From Ruminococcus sp. UBA6407 (GTDB taxonomy: Bacteria; Bacillota; Clostridia; Oscillospirales; Ruminococcaceae): DNA of 27,005 bases. The stretch spans positions 1 to 27,005 of the forward strand of contig DJPR01000018.1 of assembly GCA_002438605.1 (NCBI GenBank), written 5' to 3'. The first letter of the stretch is position 1, and the number at the start of each line of letters is the position of its first letter. Below are positions 1 through 6,770 of this stretch, one piece after another. A program made the position numbers and the translations under genes. The notes beneath the pieces were generated by a model. That model did not search any database. It was not told the DNA's origin and saw only the letters and a list, made by a program, of their open reading frames with translations.

Positions 1-153
1 TAGCTTGTGAAGACAGGTTCTAACTTTAAAATAAAAAGTAAAAAAATGGACTTTTTGCTTATTTTGAATAAAATGGCTATGCATGTAAACAATAACAAAG
101 CAATTAAAGCAAAAATCTGTGGGCATAAATTGCTCATATAAAGGAGTTAATAT

Positions 154-693
154 ATGAAAGCTACAGGTATAGTAAGAAGAATTGATGACCTCGGACGTGT
201 AGTTATACCTAAGGAAATAAGAAGAACTATGCGTATTCGTGAGGGTGATCCGCTTGAAATATACACAAATACAGATGGAGAGGTAATTTTCAAAAAATAT
301 TCGGCAATAAACGAAATGAGTGAAAATGCGGTACATGTTGCTGATGTTATAAATAAGCTTGCAGGCTGTCCTGTTGTAATATTTGATCGTGACCACGTTG
401 TAGCAACTTCCGGAGTTTCAAAAAAGGAATTTGCTGAAAGACGAGTTACACCATCACTTGAAGGGGTAATGGAGTCAAGGACAAATTACTTCAAAACAGG
501 TGAGAATGCAAAGCTACAGGCGGCTGAGGGCATAGAGAAGTCAGCAATAGCAGCAGTTCCGATTATTTCATCAGGTGATGTAACAGGTGCAGTTGTATTT
601 ATGGAGCATGAAAATGACGCAATGATTAATGATTTACAGAAAAGCCTTGCGAATGCTGCCGCACAATTTCTTGGACGTCAGATAGAGGGCTGA
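154..693 (+). CDS. spoVT: Stage V sporulation protein T (AbrB-type regulator)
   Basis: Transition-state/forespore DNA-binding regulator that tunes late sporulation genes. Residues 1-50 form a typical AbrB swapped-hairpin domain (MKATGIVRRIDDLGRVVIPK, then the RRTMRIREGDPLEI stretch). Residues about 60-178 look like the GAF domain that separates SpoVT from short AbrB proteins, and the 179-aa length fits SpoVT. The start follows AAAGGAG (141-147) at good spacing. It is a single-gene unit that ends in a strong hairpin. In Bacillus subtilis spoVT is sigma-G dependent; here TGAATA (65-70) and CAATAAC (90-96) are a poor sigma-G candidate because the spacing is 19. Family assignment is secure. Confidence 0.95.
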   Translation: MKATGIVRRIDDLGRVVIPKEIRRTMRIREGDPLEIYTNTDGEVIFKKYSAINEMSENAVHVADVINKLAGCPVVIFDRDHVVATSGVSKKEFAERRVTPSLEGVMESRTNYFKTGENAKLQAAEGIEKSAIAAVPIISSGDVTGAVVFMEHENDAMINDLQKSLANAAAQFLGRQIEG

Positions 694-696
694 TTA

Positions 697-730
697 AACC
701 CGTCCGCATATATCGGCATGCGGACGGGTT
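697..730 (+). terminator. Bidirectional terminator between spoVT and dtd
   Basis: Perfect 12-bp stem AACCCGTCCGCA / TGCGGACGGGTT with a 10-nt loop, starting 3 bases after the spoVT stop. It also faces the 3' end of dtd, which stops at 735 on the other strand, so it probably ends transcription from both sides. Confidence 0.85.
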
Positions 731-734
731 TTGT

Positions 735-1169
735 TCACTCTAAAACAATTGTAAACGGGCCATCATTGAGAAGCTTAACTTTCATATCTGCACCAAAAAT
801 TCCTGTTTCAACAACAGGCACCAGATTTTTGCAATAGTCAACAAAAAATTCATAAAGTGCATTTGCGATATCAGGTTTTGCAGCCTGTGTAAAATTAGGG
901 CGGTTTCCTTTTTTGCAGTCCGCATATAAAGTGAACTGAGAAACAATAAGCAGTTCTCCGTTTACATCTTTTAAGGACAGATTTATTTTGTCATTTTCAT
1001 CAGAAAAAATTCTGAGGTTAATTATTTTATCGGCAAGACGTTTACAGTCGTTTTCACTGTCGCCGTCACCAACGCCGATAAAAACAAGAAGCCCCTTTTT
1101 TATTGAACCGCAAATTTGCCCGTCAACTTCAACACTTGCATTTATTACTCTTTGAACAACTACTCTCAT
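735..1169 (-). CDS. dtd: D-aminoacyl-tRNA deacylase
   Basis: Hydrolyses D-amino acids (and glycine mischarged on tRNA-Ala) from tRNA as translation quality control in the cytoplasm. The 144-aa protein starts MRVVVQRV and carries both family signatures: SQFTLYAD in the middle and the C-terminal NDGPFT cross-subunit motif. An in-frame TTG lies one codon upstream, but ATG at 1169 with AGTAAGGA upstream is the normal family start. It sits 16 nt downstream of yjbQ in the same orientation, so the two are probably co-transcribed. Intact and ordinary. Confidence 0.95.
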   Translation of the reverse strand: MRVVVQRVINASVEVDGQICGSIKKGLLVFIGVGDGDSENDCKRLADKIINLRIFSDENDKINLSLKDVNGELLIVSQFTLYADCKKGNRPNFTQAAKPDIANALYEFFVDYCKNLVPVVETGIFGADMKVKLLNDGPFTIVLE

Positions 1170-1185
1170 CAAAAAAATCCTTACT

Positions 1186-1578
1186 TTAACTTGAAATTTT
1201 TACATAGAATGTTCTTGTTCTTGGACCGTCAAATTCGCAGAAATATACTCCCTGCCATCTTCCGAGAACAAGATTTCCCTTTGAAATAATTATACTTTTT
1301 TCCGTACCAATTACAGAGGACTTTATATGTGCTGCTGAATTTCCTTCATAATGGCGAAATTCAGGTCTGTCAGGAAATGTTTTATCAAGGCCGAATAAAA
1401 TATCAGTAACCACATCAGGATCAGCATTTTCATTTATTGTAATTCCTGCTGTTGTATGCGGACAATAAACTATGCAAAATCCTTCATTAACTCCGCTTTC
1501 TTTAATTGCATTCTGAATTTCTGATGTAATGTTAATCATTTCTTCTTTGCCTGTACTCAGACTAAATTCAAATAACAT
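1186..1578 (-). CDS. YjbQ family protein (UPF0047)
   Basis: Small YjbQ/UPF0047-fold protein of 130 aa. Family hallmarks are visible: [31 protein letters not shown] and [17 protein letters not shown]. coli YjbQ has weak thiamin phosphate synthase activity, but the physiological role in clostridia is unclear, so no reaction is assigned. ATG at 1578 is chosen because AGGGTGATAATT precedes it; the longer TTG-initiated reading adds six residues foreign to the family. It lies upstream of dtd. Its promoter may come from the end of the adjacent inverted-repeat element: on the minus strand TTGCAG (1628-1633), a 16-nt spacer and an extended TGCTATAAA (-10 at 1606-1611). Confidence 0.88.
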   Translation of the reverse strand: MLFEFSLSTGKEEMINITSEIQNAIKESGVNEGFCIVYCPHTTAGITINENADPDVVTDILFGLDKTFPDRPEFRHYEGNSAAHIKSSVIGTEKSIIISKGNLVLGRWQGVYFCEFDGPRTRTFYVKISS

Positions 1579-1606
1579 AATTATCACCCTTAACAATAAA
1601 TACTAT

Positions 1607-1768
1607 TTATAGCAATGCAATAAAATTCTGCAACTAATATGACAATTCAAACCGTATATTACTGCGTTATTCTCCTCACCATACGACAGTATGCTTTCGT
1701 CGTCCACCTTGTACTATGCGGTTTGCTTTTGCCATCTTATGTCGCATTATTTTATTGCATTGCTATAA
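1607..1768. repeat. 162-bp MITE-like element with perfect 20-bp terminal inverted repeats
   Basis: The left arm TTATAGCAATGCAATAAAAT (1607-1626) and the right arm (1749-1768) are exact reverse complements. A second nested stem lies inside, AAACCGTATATTAC against GTACTATGCGGTTT, and a small CATAC/GTATG hairpin at the centre, so one strand can fold into a long rod. There is no ORF. TATA at each edge would suit a TA target duplication, as in IS630/Tc1-type MITEs, but this is inference. The right arm supplies the last codon and TAG stop of nth; the left arm may supply a -10 for yjbQ. Confidence 0.75.
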
Positions 1769-2392
1769 TTTGCTTGCCTTGCAAAAATAATTAAGCGGAC
1801 ATTCACTGCATAATGGATTCCTTGCTTTGCATATATCACGTCCGAACTGCACTATTCTGTGACAAAAATCAGAAGACTTTTCAGGTGGAATAAGCATACG
1901 CAGGTCTTTTTCAACCTTTGCAGGCTGTTTGTTAGCTGTCAATCCGAGTCTGCCCGTTATTCTGATAAAATGTGTATCTGTAACGATTGCAGGCTTATGC
2001 CAGACATCACCCAACATAAGATTTGCAGTTTTTCTTCCTATGCCTGATAAAGTAAGGAGCTCGTCAATTGTCTGAGGAATTTCACCGTTGAAATTGTTTA
2101 TAAGCTGATTTGCCATTTCTTTAATGCTTTTTGCTTTTGTCTTATAAAAACCGCATGGTTTAATGTCCTGCTGAAGCTCCTCTAAATCTGCATCTGCAAA
2201 TGACTGTAACGTAGGATATTTCTTAAAAAGTGTTTCAGTAACGATGTTAACTCTTGCATCTGTACACTGAGCAGAAAGACGTGCTGCAAACATCAGTTCA
2301 TATGGCTTGGAATAATTTAATGAACAAGCTGCATCGGGATAAAGCTTTTCAAGTTCCGCAACAGCAAGTTCAGCTATTTCCTCTTTTTTCAT
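1763..2392 (-). CDS. nth: Endonuclease III (DNA glycosylase/AP lyase)
   Basis: Base-excision repair enzyme that removes oxidised pyrimidines and nicks AP sites. The HhH motif LSGIGRKTANLML carries the catalytic Lys121, and Asp139 lies in VTDTHFIRI. The C-terminal [4Fe-4S] cluster is complete: Cys188, Cys195, Cys198 and Cys204 in the C-x6-C-x2-C-x5-C spacing. Length is 209 aa, normal for the family, and the start follows GGAGGTTTT. The stop codon and the final Leu codon fall inside the right arm of the inverted-repeat element, so the last residues were probably reset by its insertion without harming the cluster. It is transcribed from its own promoter, divergent from the gntR operon. Confidence 0.96.
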   Translation of the reverse strand: MKKEEIAELAVAELEKLYPDAACSLNYSKPYELMFAARLSAQCTDARVNIVTETLFKKYPTLQSFADADLEELQQDIKPCGFYKTKAKSIKEMANQLINNFNGEIPQTIDELLTLSGIGRKTANLMLGDVWHKPAIVTDTHFIRITGRLGLTANKQPAKVEKDLRMLIPPEKSSDFCHRIVQFGRDICKARNPLCSECPLNYFCKASKL

Positions 2393-2424
2393 AAAACCTC
2401 CGTAATATACAAATCTTCAATAAT

Positions 2425-2453
2425 ATTATATCATACTGCTCATATAATTACAA
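2425..2453 (-). promoter_or_regulatory. Sigma-A promoter for nth
   Basis: Minus-strand TTGTAA (2448-2453), a 17-nt spacer and a perfect TATAAT (2425-2430), 33 nt before the nth start. Confidence 0.7.
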
Positions 2454-2490
2454 GTCTGATATAAAAATAGTGAATTTTTTGTAAATGCTA

Positions 2491-2519
2491 TTGACAAGTG
2501 TAATTACAGGTGTTATACT
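2491..2519 (+). promoter_or_regulatory. Consensus sigma-A promoter for the gntR-ABC operon
   Basis: TTGACA (2491-2496), 17-nt spacer, TATACT (2514-2519). This is close to the strongest vegetative consensus in the window, as expected for an operon held off by a repressor. Confidence 0.85.
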
Positions 2520-2534
2520 GTACATGTAATCACA
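2499..2534 (+). promoter_or_regulatory. Candidate operator: repeated TGTAATYACA boxes
   Basis: TGTAATTACA (2499-2508, a perfect palindrome) lies in the promoter spacer and TGTAATCACA (2525-2534) just after the -10, 26 bp apart centre to centre. The placement suits repression by the GntR/YtrA-type protein encoded immediately downstream. Binding is inferred from position and symmetry. Confidence 0.55.
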
Positions 2535-2590
2535 TATACAGTATATGCAGAGCAGCTGCGTTAACAGGCTGCTTTGAAAGGAATCAGATT

Positions 2591-2965
2591 ATGAATATTA
2601 TTATTAAAAACAAAATTGATACTCCGATTTATGAGCAGATAAGCACACAAATCAAAAATGCTGTTCTGGAAGGTAAGGCGGCTGAGAATGAACAGCTTCC
2701 GTCAATACGTCAGCTGGCAAAAGACCTGAAAATAAGCGTTATTACTACAACAAAGGCTTATTCAATTCTGGAGGAGGAGGGATATATTAACGCCATACCA
2801 GGCAAGGGTTACTTTATTGCAGGACGTAATAATGAATTGTTAAAGGAGCGTCTTATTATGACGGTTGAAGAAAATATTGAATCAGCTGTACGAAACGGAA
2901 GAAATGCAGGCTTGAGTGATGATGAGCTTATCAGTATGCTGAAATCGGAACTGAAAGGGGAATAG
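2591..2965 (+). CDS. GntR-family (YtrA-type) transcriptional regulator
   Basis: A 124-aa repressor-like protein. It has an N-terminal winged helix (residues about 10-75, DTPIYEQISTQIKNAVLEGK and LPSIRQLAKDL, then the GYINAIPGKGYFI wing) and a short helical tail of about 45 residues. The short tail, with no effector domain, marks the YtrA subfamily, whose members control adjacent ABC transporter genes. ATG at 2591 follows AAAGGAA; the in-frame extension back to 2510 overlaps the promoter and is rejected. The ATPase gene starts 4 nt after its stop. It probably autoregulates through the TGTAATYACA boxes. The inducer cannot be read from the sequence; cell-wall-active compounds induce Bacillus ytr. 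Confidence 0.92.
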   Translation: MNIIIKNKIDTPIYEQISTQIKNAVLEGKAAENEQLPSIRQLAKDLKISVITTTKAYSILEEEGYINAIPGKGYFIAGRNNELLKERLIMTVEENIESAVRNGRNAGLSDDELISMLKSELKGE

Positions 2966-2969
2966 ATTA

Positions 2970-3839
2970 ATGGAAAATGCATTGGAGATAAAATCACTTA
3001 ACAAAAGGTACAAAGACTTTTCGCTGAAAAACGTCAGCTTTTCATTGCCGAAAGGTTATATAATGGGATTTGTAGGACAAAATGGTTCAGGAAAAACTAC
3101 AACTATTCGTTCTATTTTAAATATGGCAGGGATAGACAGCGGAGAAATAAAAATTCTGGGCATGGATAGTGTTAATGAAACTCACCTGTTAAAACAAAAG
3201 GTCGGGGTTGTGTTTGATGACATATGCTTTGCTGAACATTTGAATGTAAAGCAGATAGAATCACAGCTTAAAGGCTTTTACTCTGAATGGGACAGCAATA
3301 AATACTTTGGATTAATTGAAAGGTTTAAACTGCCGCTTAAATCACCTGTCGGCAAATTTTCAAGAGGCATGAAAATGAAGTTTATGGTTACAACGGCACT
3401 TTCTCATAATGCAGACCTGCTTATACTCGATGAACCTACAAGCGGTCTTGATCCGGTTGCAAGAGATGAATTGATGGATATCCTTGCTGATTACATATCA
3501 GATGATAATAAAAGTGTATTATTCTCAACGCATATTACTGCTGATTTAGAGCGTATTGCAGATTATATCACCATTCTTAATAATGGTAAAGTTTGGTTTA
3601 CAGGAACTAAAGATGAAATAATGGAGAAATATGCAATTCTAAAGGGTGATGAAAATTATCTTACAGAAAATATAAAGAAAAAAATTATAGGATTTCATTC
3701 TTATAAAAATGGATTTGAGGCGATGCTCCCAACAGAATTTTTAAACGAGCTGCCTGAAGAAATTGAATATGAAAAAGCAAATATTGACGAGATACTTGTC
3801 TACATGTCTAAGGAGGCTGCAAATGAAAGAAATAGCTAA
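2970..3839 (+). CDS. ABC transporter ATP-binding protein (YtrB/BcrA-like)
   Basis: The nucleotide-binding subunit of a small ABC exporter or sensor complex. Walker A GQNGSGKTT begins at residue 36, the signature is the variant FSRGMKMKF instead of LSGGQ, Walker B is LLILDEPTSGLDP and the H-loop is STH. The variant signature and a C-terminal extension of about 80 residues are usual for YtrB-type ATPases paired with GntR regulators. Length is 289 aa, with GGGGAATAG upstream of the start. It overlaps the permease gene by 17 nt, implying translational coupling. The substrate is unknown; antimicrobial peptide or envelope-stress response is a reasonable guess. Confidence 0.93.
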   Translation: MENALEIKSLNKRYKDFSLKNVSFSLPKGYIMGFVGQNGSGKTTTIRSILNMAGIDSGEIKILGMDSVNETHLLKQKVGVVFDDICFAEHLNVKQIESQLKGFYSEWDSNKYFGLIERFKLPLKSPVGKFSRGMKMKFMVTTALSHNADLLILDEPTSGLDPVARDELMDILADYISDDNKSVLFSTHITADLERIADYITILNNGKVWFTGTKDEIMEKYAILKGDENYLTENIKKKIIGFHSYKNGFEAMLPTEFLNELPEEIEYEKANIDEILVYMSKEAANERNS

Positions 3840-4536
3840 TCTTATTAGACTTGATTTTACTTCAGTAAAAAGAAAAATAATAATTCCTTTTATATCAATT
3901 ATTCTTTTGGTTTTTGCTTTAGAATTGTTTACTCTCCCATATGTGATGTGCCTTTATGTTATGCCATTTATTGGCGATTTTGTACAGCCTGTTTTTTCAG
4001 TTGTTGAGAAAAATAAGTATAATAAATTATATGGATTGCTTCCTATTAAAAGAAATAATATAATTATAGCACGTTTCTGTTTTGCATTAATTATATTGCT
4101 TTCGACAGTCATTTTGGCAATTGTACTTGGATATATTACATTCTTATTTCCAACAGGTGAAATTAATGATACAATAAATGAAATAAAATCAGCAGCTGAA
4201 GAATTGCAGAAAGGAGGATTTACTGTTGAATTAGCAGCCTCATTAGGATTTATGATAGGATGCATTGTTACATCTGTCGTTTGTACGCTGACATTTATTT
4301 TTGGAATAGAAAATCAATTGCAGGCAAATCTGATATTCGCATTTGTTACAGGTGCAATAGCTTTTATATGTATTAAAGCTTTTGACATCAGTATATATGC
4401 TGTTATGAATAAATTAGCTGAATTTATTTGTGATAATACTGTGTTAACATTCATACTGACATATTTAATCGGCATATCATTCTTGGCATTAGGTGCATTA
4501 ATTTCAATTTTAGTTTGCCGCAAAAGAGAATTATAA
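3823..4536 (+). CDS. ABC-2 type permease subunit
   Basis: Integral membrane partner of the preceding ATPase, 237 aa. Hydrophobic stretches suggest about six membrane segments: near residues 20-40, 45-60, 80-105, 140-170, 175-200 and 210-232. It ends in a short basic CRKREL tail. ATG at 3823 is preceded by AAGGAGG and lies inside the end of the ATPase gene; the earlier in-frame ATG at 3763 would add 20 residues with no good ribosome site. The loop between segments 3 and 4 is acidic. No motif names the substrate. It is the last gene of the operon before a strong terminator. Confidence 0.88.
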   Translation: MKEIANLIRLDFTSVKRKIIIPFISIILLVFALELFTLPYVMCLYVMPFIGDFVQPVFSVVEKNKYNKLYGLLPIKRNNIIIARFCFALIILLSTVILAIVLGYITFLFPTGEINDTINEIKSAAEELQKGGFTVELAASLGFMIGCIVTSVVCTLTFIFGIENQLQANLIFAFVTGAIAFICIKAFDISIYAVMNKLAEFICDNTVLTFILTYLIGISFLALGALISILVCRKREL

Positions 4537-4540
4537 TAAC

Positions 4541-4577
4541 AACACCGCACAATTCCAAAAAGGTTTTGTGCGGTGTT
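4541..4577. terminator. Bidirectional terminator between ABC permease and spoVAC
   Basis: Perfect 12-bp stem AACACCGCACAA (4541-4552) / TTGTGCGGTGTT (4566-4577), with T-rich sequence on the plus side. It separates the convergent permease and spoVAC genes. Confidence 0.88.
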
Positions 4578-4580
4578 TAT

Positions 4581-5021
4581 TTATCCACTAAAGAAATAAT
4601 AAAAGAGTCCAAAAATAACTGATGCTGAACAGCCGTATAAAATAACAGGACCTGCCAAAGTAAAGATTTTTGCTCCGACTCCAAGCACAAATCCCTCTGA
4701 TTTAGCCTCGATTGCAGATGATGCTATTGCATTTGCAAAGCCTGTAATCGGTACAAGCGTTCCTGCACCTGCATGTTTTGCAATTTTTTCATACCAGCCA
4801 AACCCAGTGAATAATGCACTTAGTCCGACAAGCACGATTGAAGTCCATGTTGATGCGGCTGTTTTTTCTATGCCCATTGACTGAAATATATGGAGAAGAA
4901 TTTCACCTATGGAGCAAATTAATCCGCCAACCAAAAATGCAACAGGAATATTAACCTTTGAATTGGATTTTGGTGAAGCATTTTTGCTCATTTCACTGTA
5001 TAATTCAGGTGTTATATTCAT
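4581..5021 (-). CDS. spoVAC: Stage V sporulation protein AC
   Basis: Membrane subunit of the SpoVA channel, which loads dipicolinic acid into the forespore and releases it at germination. In B. subtilis SpoVAC behaves as a mechanosensitive pore. The 146-aa protein has the family core FLVGGLICSIGE, then TSIVLVGLSALFTGFGWYEK, the conserved AGAGTLVPITGFANAIASSA and the SEGFVLGVGAK stretch; KIAKHAGAGTLVPITGFAN distinguishes AC from AE. A strong GGGAGGTGATT precedes the start. It stands alone: spoVAD and spoVAE, its usual operon partners, are not next to it on either side. A sigma-G promoter would be expected in the 82-bp gap upstream, but I see none that is convincing. Confidence 0.9.
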   Translation of the reverse strand: MNITPELYSEMSKNASPKSNSKVNIPVAFLVGGLICSIGEILLHIFQSMGIEKTAASTWTSIVLVGLSALFTGFGWYEKIAKHAGAGTLVPITGFANAIASSAIEAKSEGFVLGVGAKIFTLAGPVILYGCSASVIFGLFYYFFSG

Positions 5022-5103
5022 AATAATTAATCACCTCCCAAGGCTATTATTTACACTATAAGAGGTTTTATACTTTTTAATGCAGTATCTGAAAATAATG
5101 ATT

Positions 5104-6537
5104 TTATTTTTCAGTCCATTTAATATTTGAAACAGTAACAGAATGCTCGCCTAAATCGTCAGCATTTCCTATATTGCCCAACTGAAATTTTACATCAACC
5201 ATATTGTTTACGTCAAATGTCAGATCATAGTGGTAATGTGCGGGCTCAGAAGTCAGATTAATTTTTTCATCTAAGTATCTGTCATATGAAGCATTTTCAA
5301 CAGTCAATACCATTTCTCTGTCTGTTGTTGACCATATATCAAAATCAAGAGAATATGTTTTTTCGGTTTGAACCTTTCTGTTCTCCAGAATACCCATTAC
5401 GCTGTATTCTTTTGTTCCGACAGATTTTATATTTATATTGCAGCCATTATCGGAATTTTTCAGGCTGCCGATACCGTCCTCAATATATGCTTTCAAGGAT
5501 TCGCATGTTAATTCTGTAGGTTGTCTTTCGACTCCGTTTTTCTGATAAACCCTTACATAATCAATTTCAAATTCCTTAGGACCATTTTCAAAAATAGAAG
5601 GGTCAGCATAAATACCGTCAATACCATCAAAATGTCCGCCGACAGCAAGATTTAATATAATATAAAAGTTCTGGTCAAATGGAGCAGGATATGTTCTGCC
5701 GCTGGAATACCAGTCTGTTTGCGTACTGTAAAGCACGTCATCAACATACCATTTCATACAATTTTTGTCCCATTCAAGTGAATATGTATGCCAATTTTCA
5801 GTTGAATCATTTTCCTTAAAGAAGTATTCACTTGTCAGGTATTCATTATTAGGCCATGTATCTCCGAAATGAATAGTTCCGCAGATTTTTTCAGGCATAC
5901 TGCCATATCCCTCCATAATGTCTATCTCACCCGAAGCTGCCCATTTACCGTAAACAGTTTCCTCAGGCAGCATCCATATTGCAGGCCATAGGGATTTCCC
6001 TGAATCAGCCTTGGCTCTTACTTCTATTTTTCCTCCGCATACCGAAAACTTATTTTTAGTTGTAATTCTTGATGAAGTGTACTCATAAGTTCCCTGAACT
6101 GAATCTGTATAGTTTTCCTTTTTCGCTTGAATTTTAAGTGTACCGTCATTGACGACTGTATTTTTGTCGGTATAAAATTCCTGTTCATTATTACCCCAGC
6201 CGCTTGTTTCGTAATTTCCTTTGCTGTCAAGCAGCCAGTTGCCTAAATCGTATGACCATTTTGTACTGTCAAGTTCATTGCCATCAAATTCGTCACTCCA
6301 GGTAAGAACCCAATCATCTGTTTTTGATGTTCCTTTTCCTAAAACATAATCGCATATATCTGAAAGCATCTGACTGTTGTTTTCGCTAAAGCTTTTTCTT
6401 GCTGAAACAATATCAAAGCAATCAACGCTGTTGTCGCTGACAATATCATAATTATCGGCACACTCAGCGTAAAAGCTGCACATACATAAAGAAAGTATTG
6501 TTGCGGCGGCAGTAAAGATTGGTGTGTACTTTTTCAT
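5104..6537 (-). CDS. Secreted GH16 beta-glucanase (endo-1,3(4)-beta-glucanase/lichenase type)
   Basis: Extracellular hydrolase of mixed-linkage or beta-1,3-glucans. Residues 1-30 are a signal peptide: MKKYT, a hydrophobic core, then the probable cleavage region YAECA. Residues about 31-72 resemble a worn dockerin repeat (DNSVDCFDIVSARKSF, then LSDICDYVLGK). The GH16 catalytic domain spans about 75-340. Its active site is E204-I-D206-I-M-E209, the E-x-D-x-x-E nucleophile/acid pair, with WSDEFDG at the domain start and the DYVRVYQK end strand. The last 125 residues look like a CBM4/9-type beta-sandwich. ATG at 6537 follows GGAGGACATAAT. Substrate preference within GH16 is not settled by the sequence. 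Confidence 0.92.
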   Translation of the reverse strand: MKKYTPIFTAAATILSLCMCSFYAECADNYDIVSDNSVDCFDIVSARKSFSENNSQMLSDICDYVLGKGTSKTDDWVLTWSDEFDGNELDSTKWSYDLGNWLLDSKGNYETSGWGNNEQEFYTDKNTVVNDGTLKIQAKKENYTDSVQGTYEYTSSRITTKNKFSVCGGKIEVRAKADSGKSLWPAIWMLPEETVYGKWAASGEIDIMEGYGSMPEKICGTIHFGDTWPNNEYLTSEYFFKENDSTENWHTYSLEWDKNCMKWYVDDVLYSTQTDWYSSGRTYPAPFDQNFYIILNLAVGGHFDGIDGIYADPSIFENGPKEFEIDYVRVYQKNGVERQPTELTCESLKAYIEDGIGSLKNSDNGCNINIKSVGTKEYSVMGILENRKVQTEKTYSLDFDIWSTTDREMVLTVENASYDRYLDEKINLTSEPAHYHYDLTFDVNNMVDVKFQLGNIGNADDLGEHSVTVSNIKWTEK

Positions 6538-6591
6538 ATTATGTCCTCCGTGTAATGTAGTATAGACAAGCATTTTATTGTGCTGCTTATA

Positions 6592-6620
6592 ATTTTAACA
6601 TAAAATTATTTAATTGTCCA
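6592..6620 (-). promoter_or_regulatory. Promoter for the GH16 gene
   Basis: Minus-strand TGGACA (6615-6620), 17-nt spacer, TAAAAT (6592-6597), 55 nt before the start codon. One mismatch in each hexamer. Confidence 0.5.
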
Positions 6621-6663
6621 CTAAAATATTTTGTTTACTTTTGCATTTGTATTGGTGTTGTAC

Positions 6664-6692
6664 TTGATATTTCACTGAGAATATGCTATTAT
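6664..6692 (+). promoter_or_regulatory. Extended -10 promoter for the ABC-F gene
   Basis: TTGATA (6664-6669), 17-nt spacer, TGCTATTAT with -10 at 6687-6692. The leader of roughly 70 nt holds a 7-bp inverted repeat AATGTTC (6711-6717) / GAACATT (6738-6744). Confidence 0.65.
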
Positions 6693-6770
6693 ATAATCAT
6701 GTTATATCAAAATGTTCTTTAGCAGCAGTCCTTACTTGAACATTATCATATATTTATAGAGGAAGATAAT

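Noticed and set aside
1..120. A/T-rich inverted repeat AAAATAA / TTATTTT around 28-67 and a possible sigma-G promoter for spoVT
   Set aside because: The stem is almost all A/T and could arise by chance; the sigma-G match has a 19-nt spacing and a poor -10.
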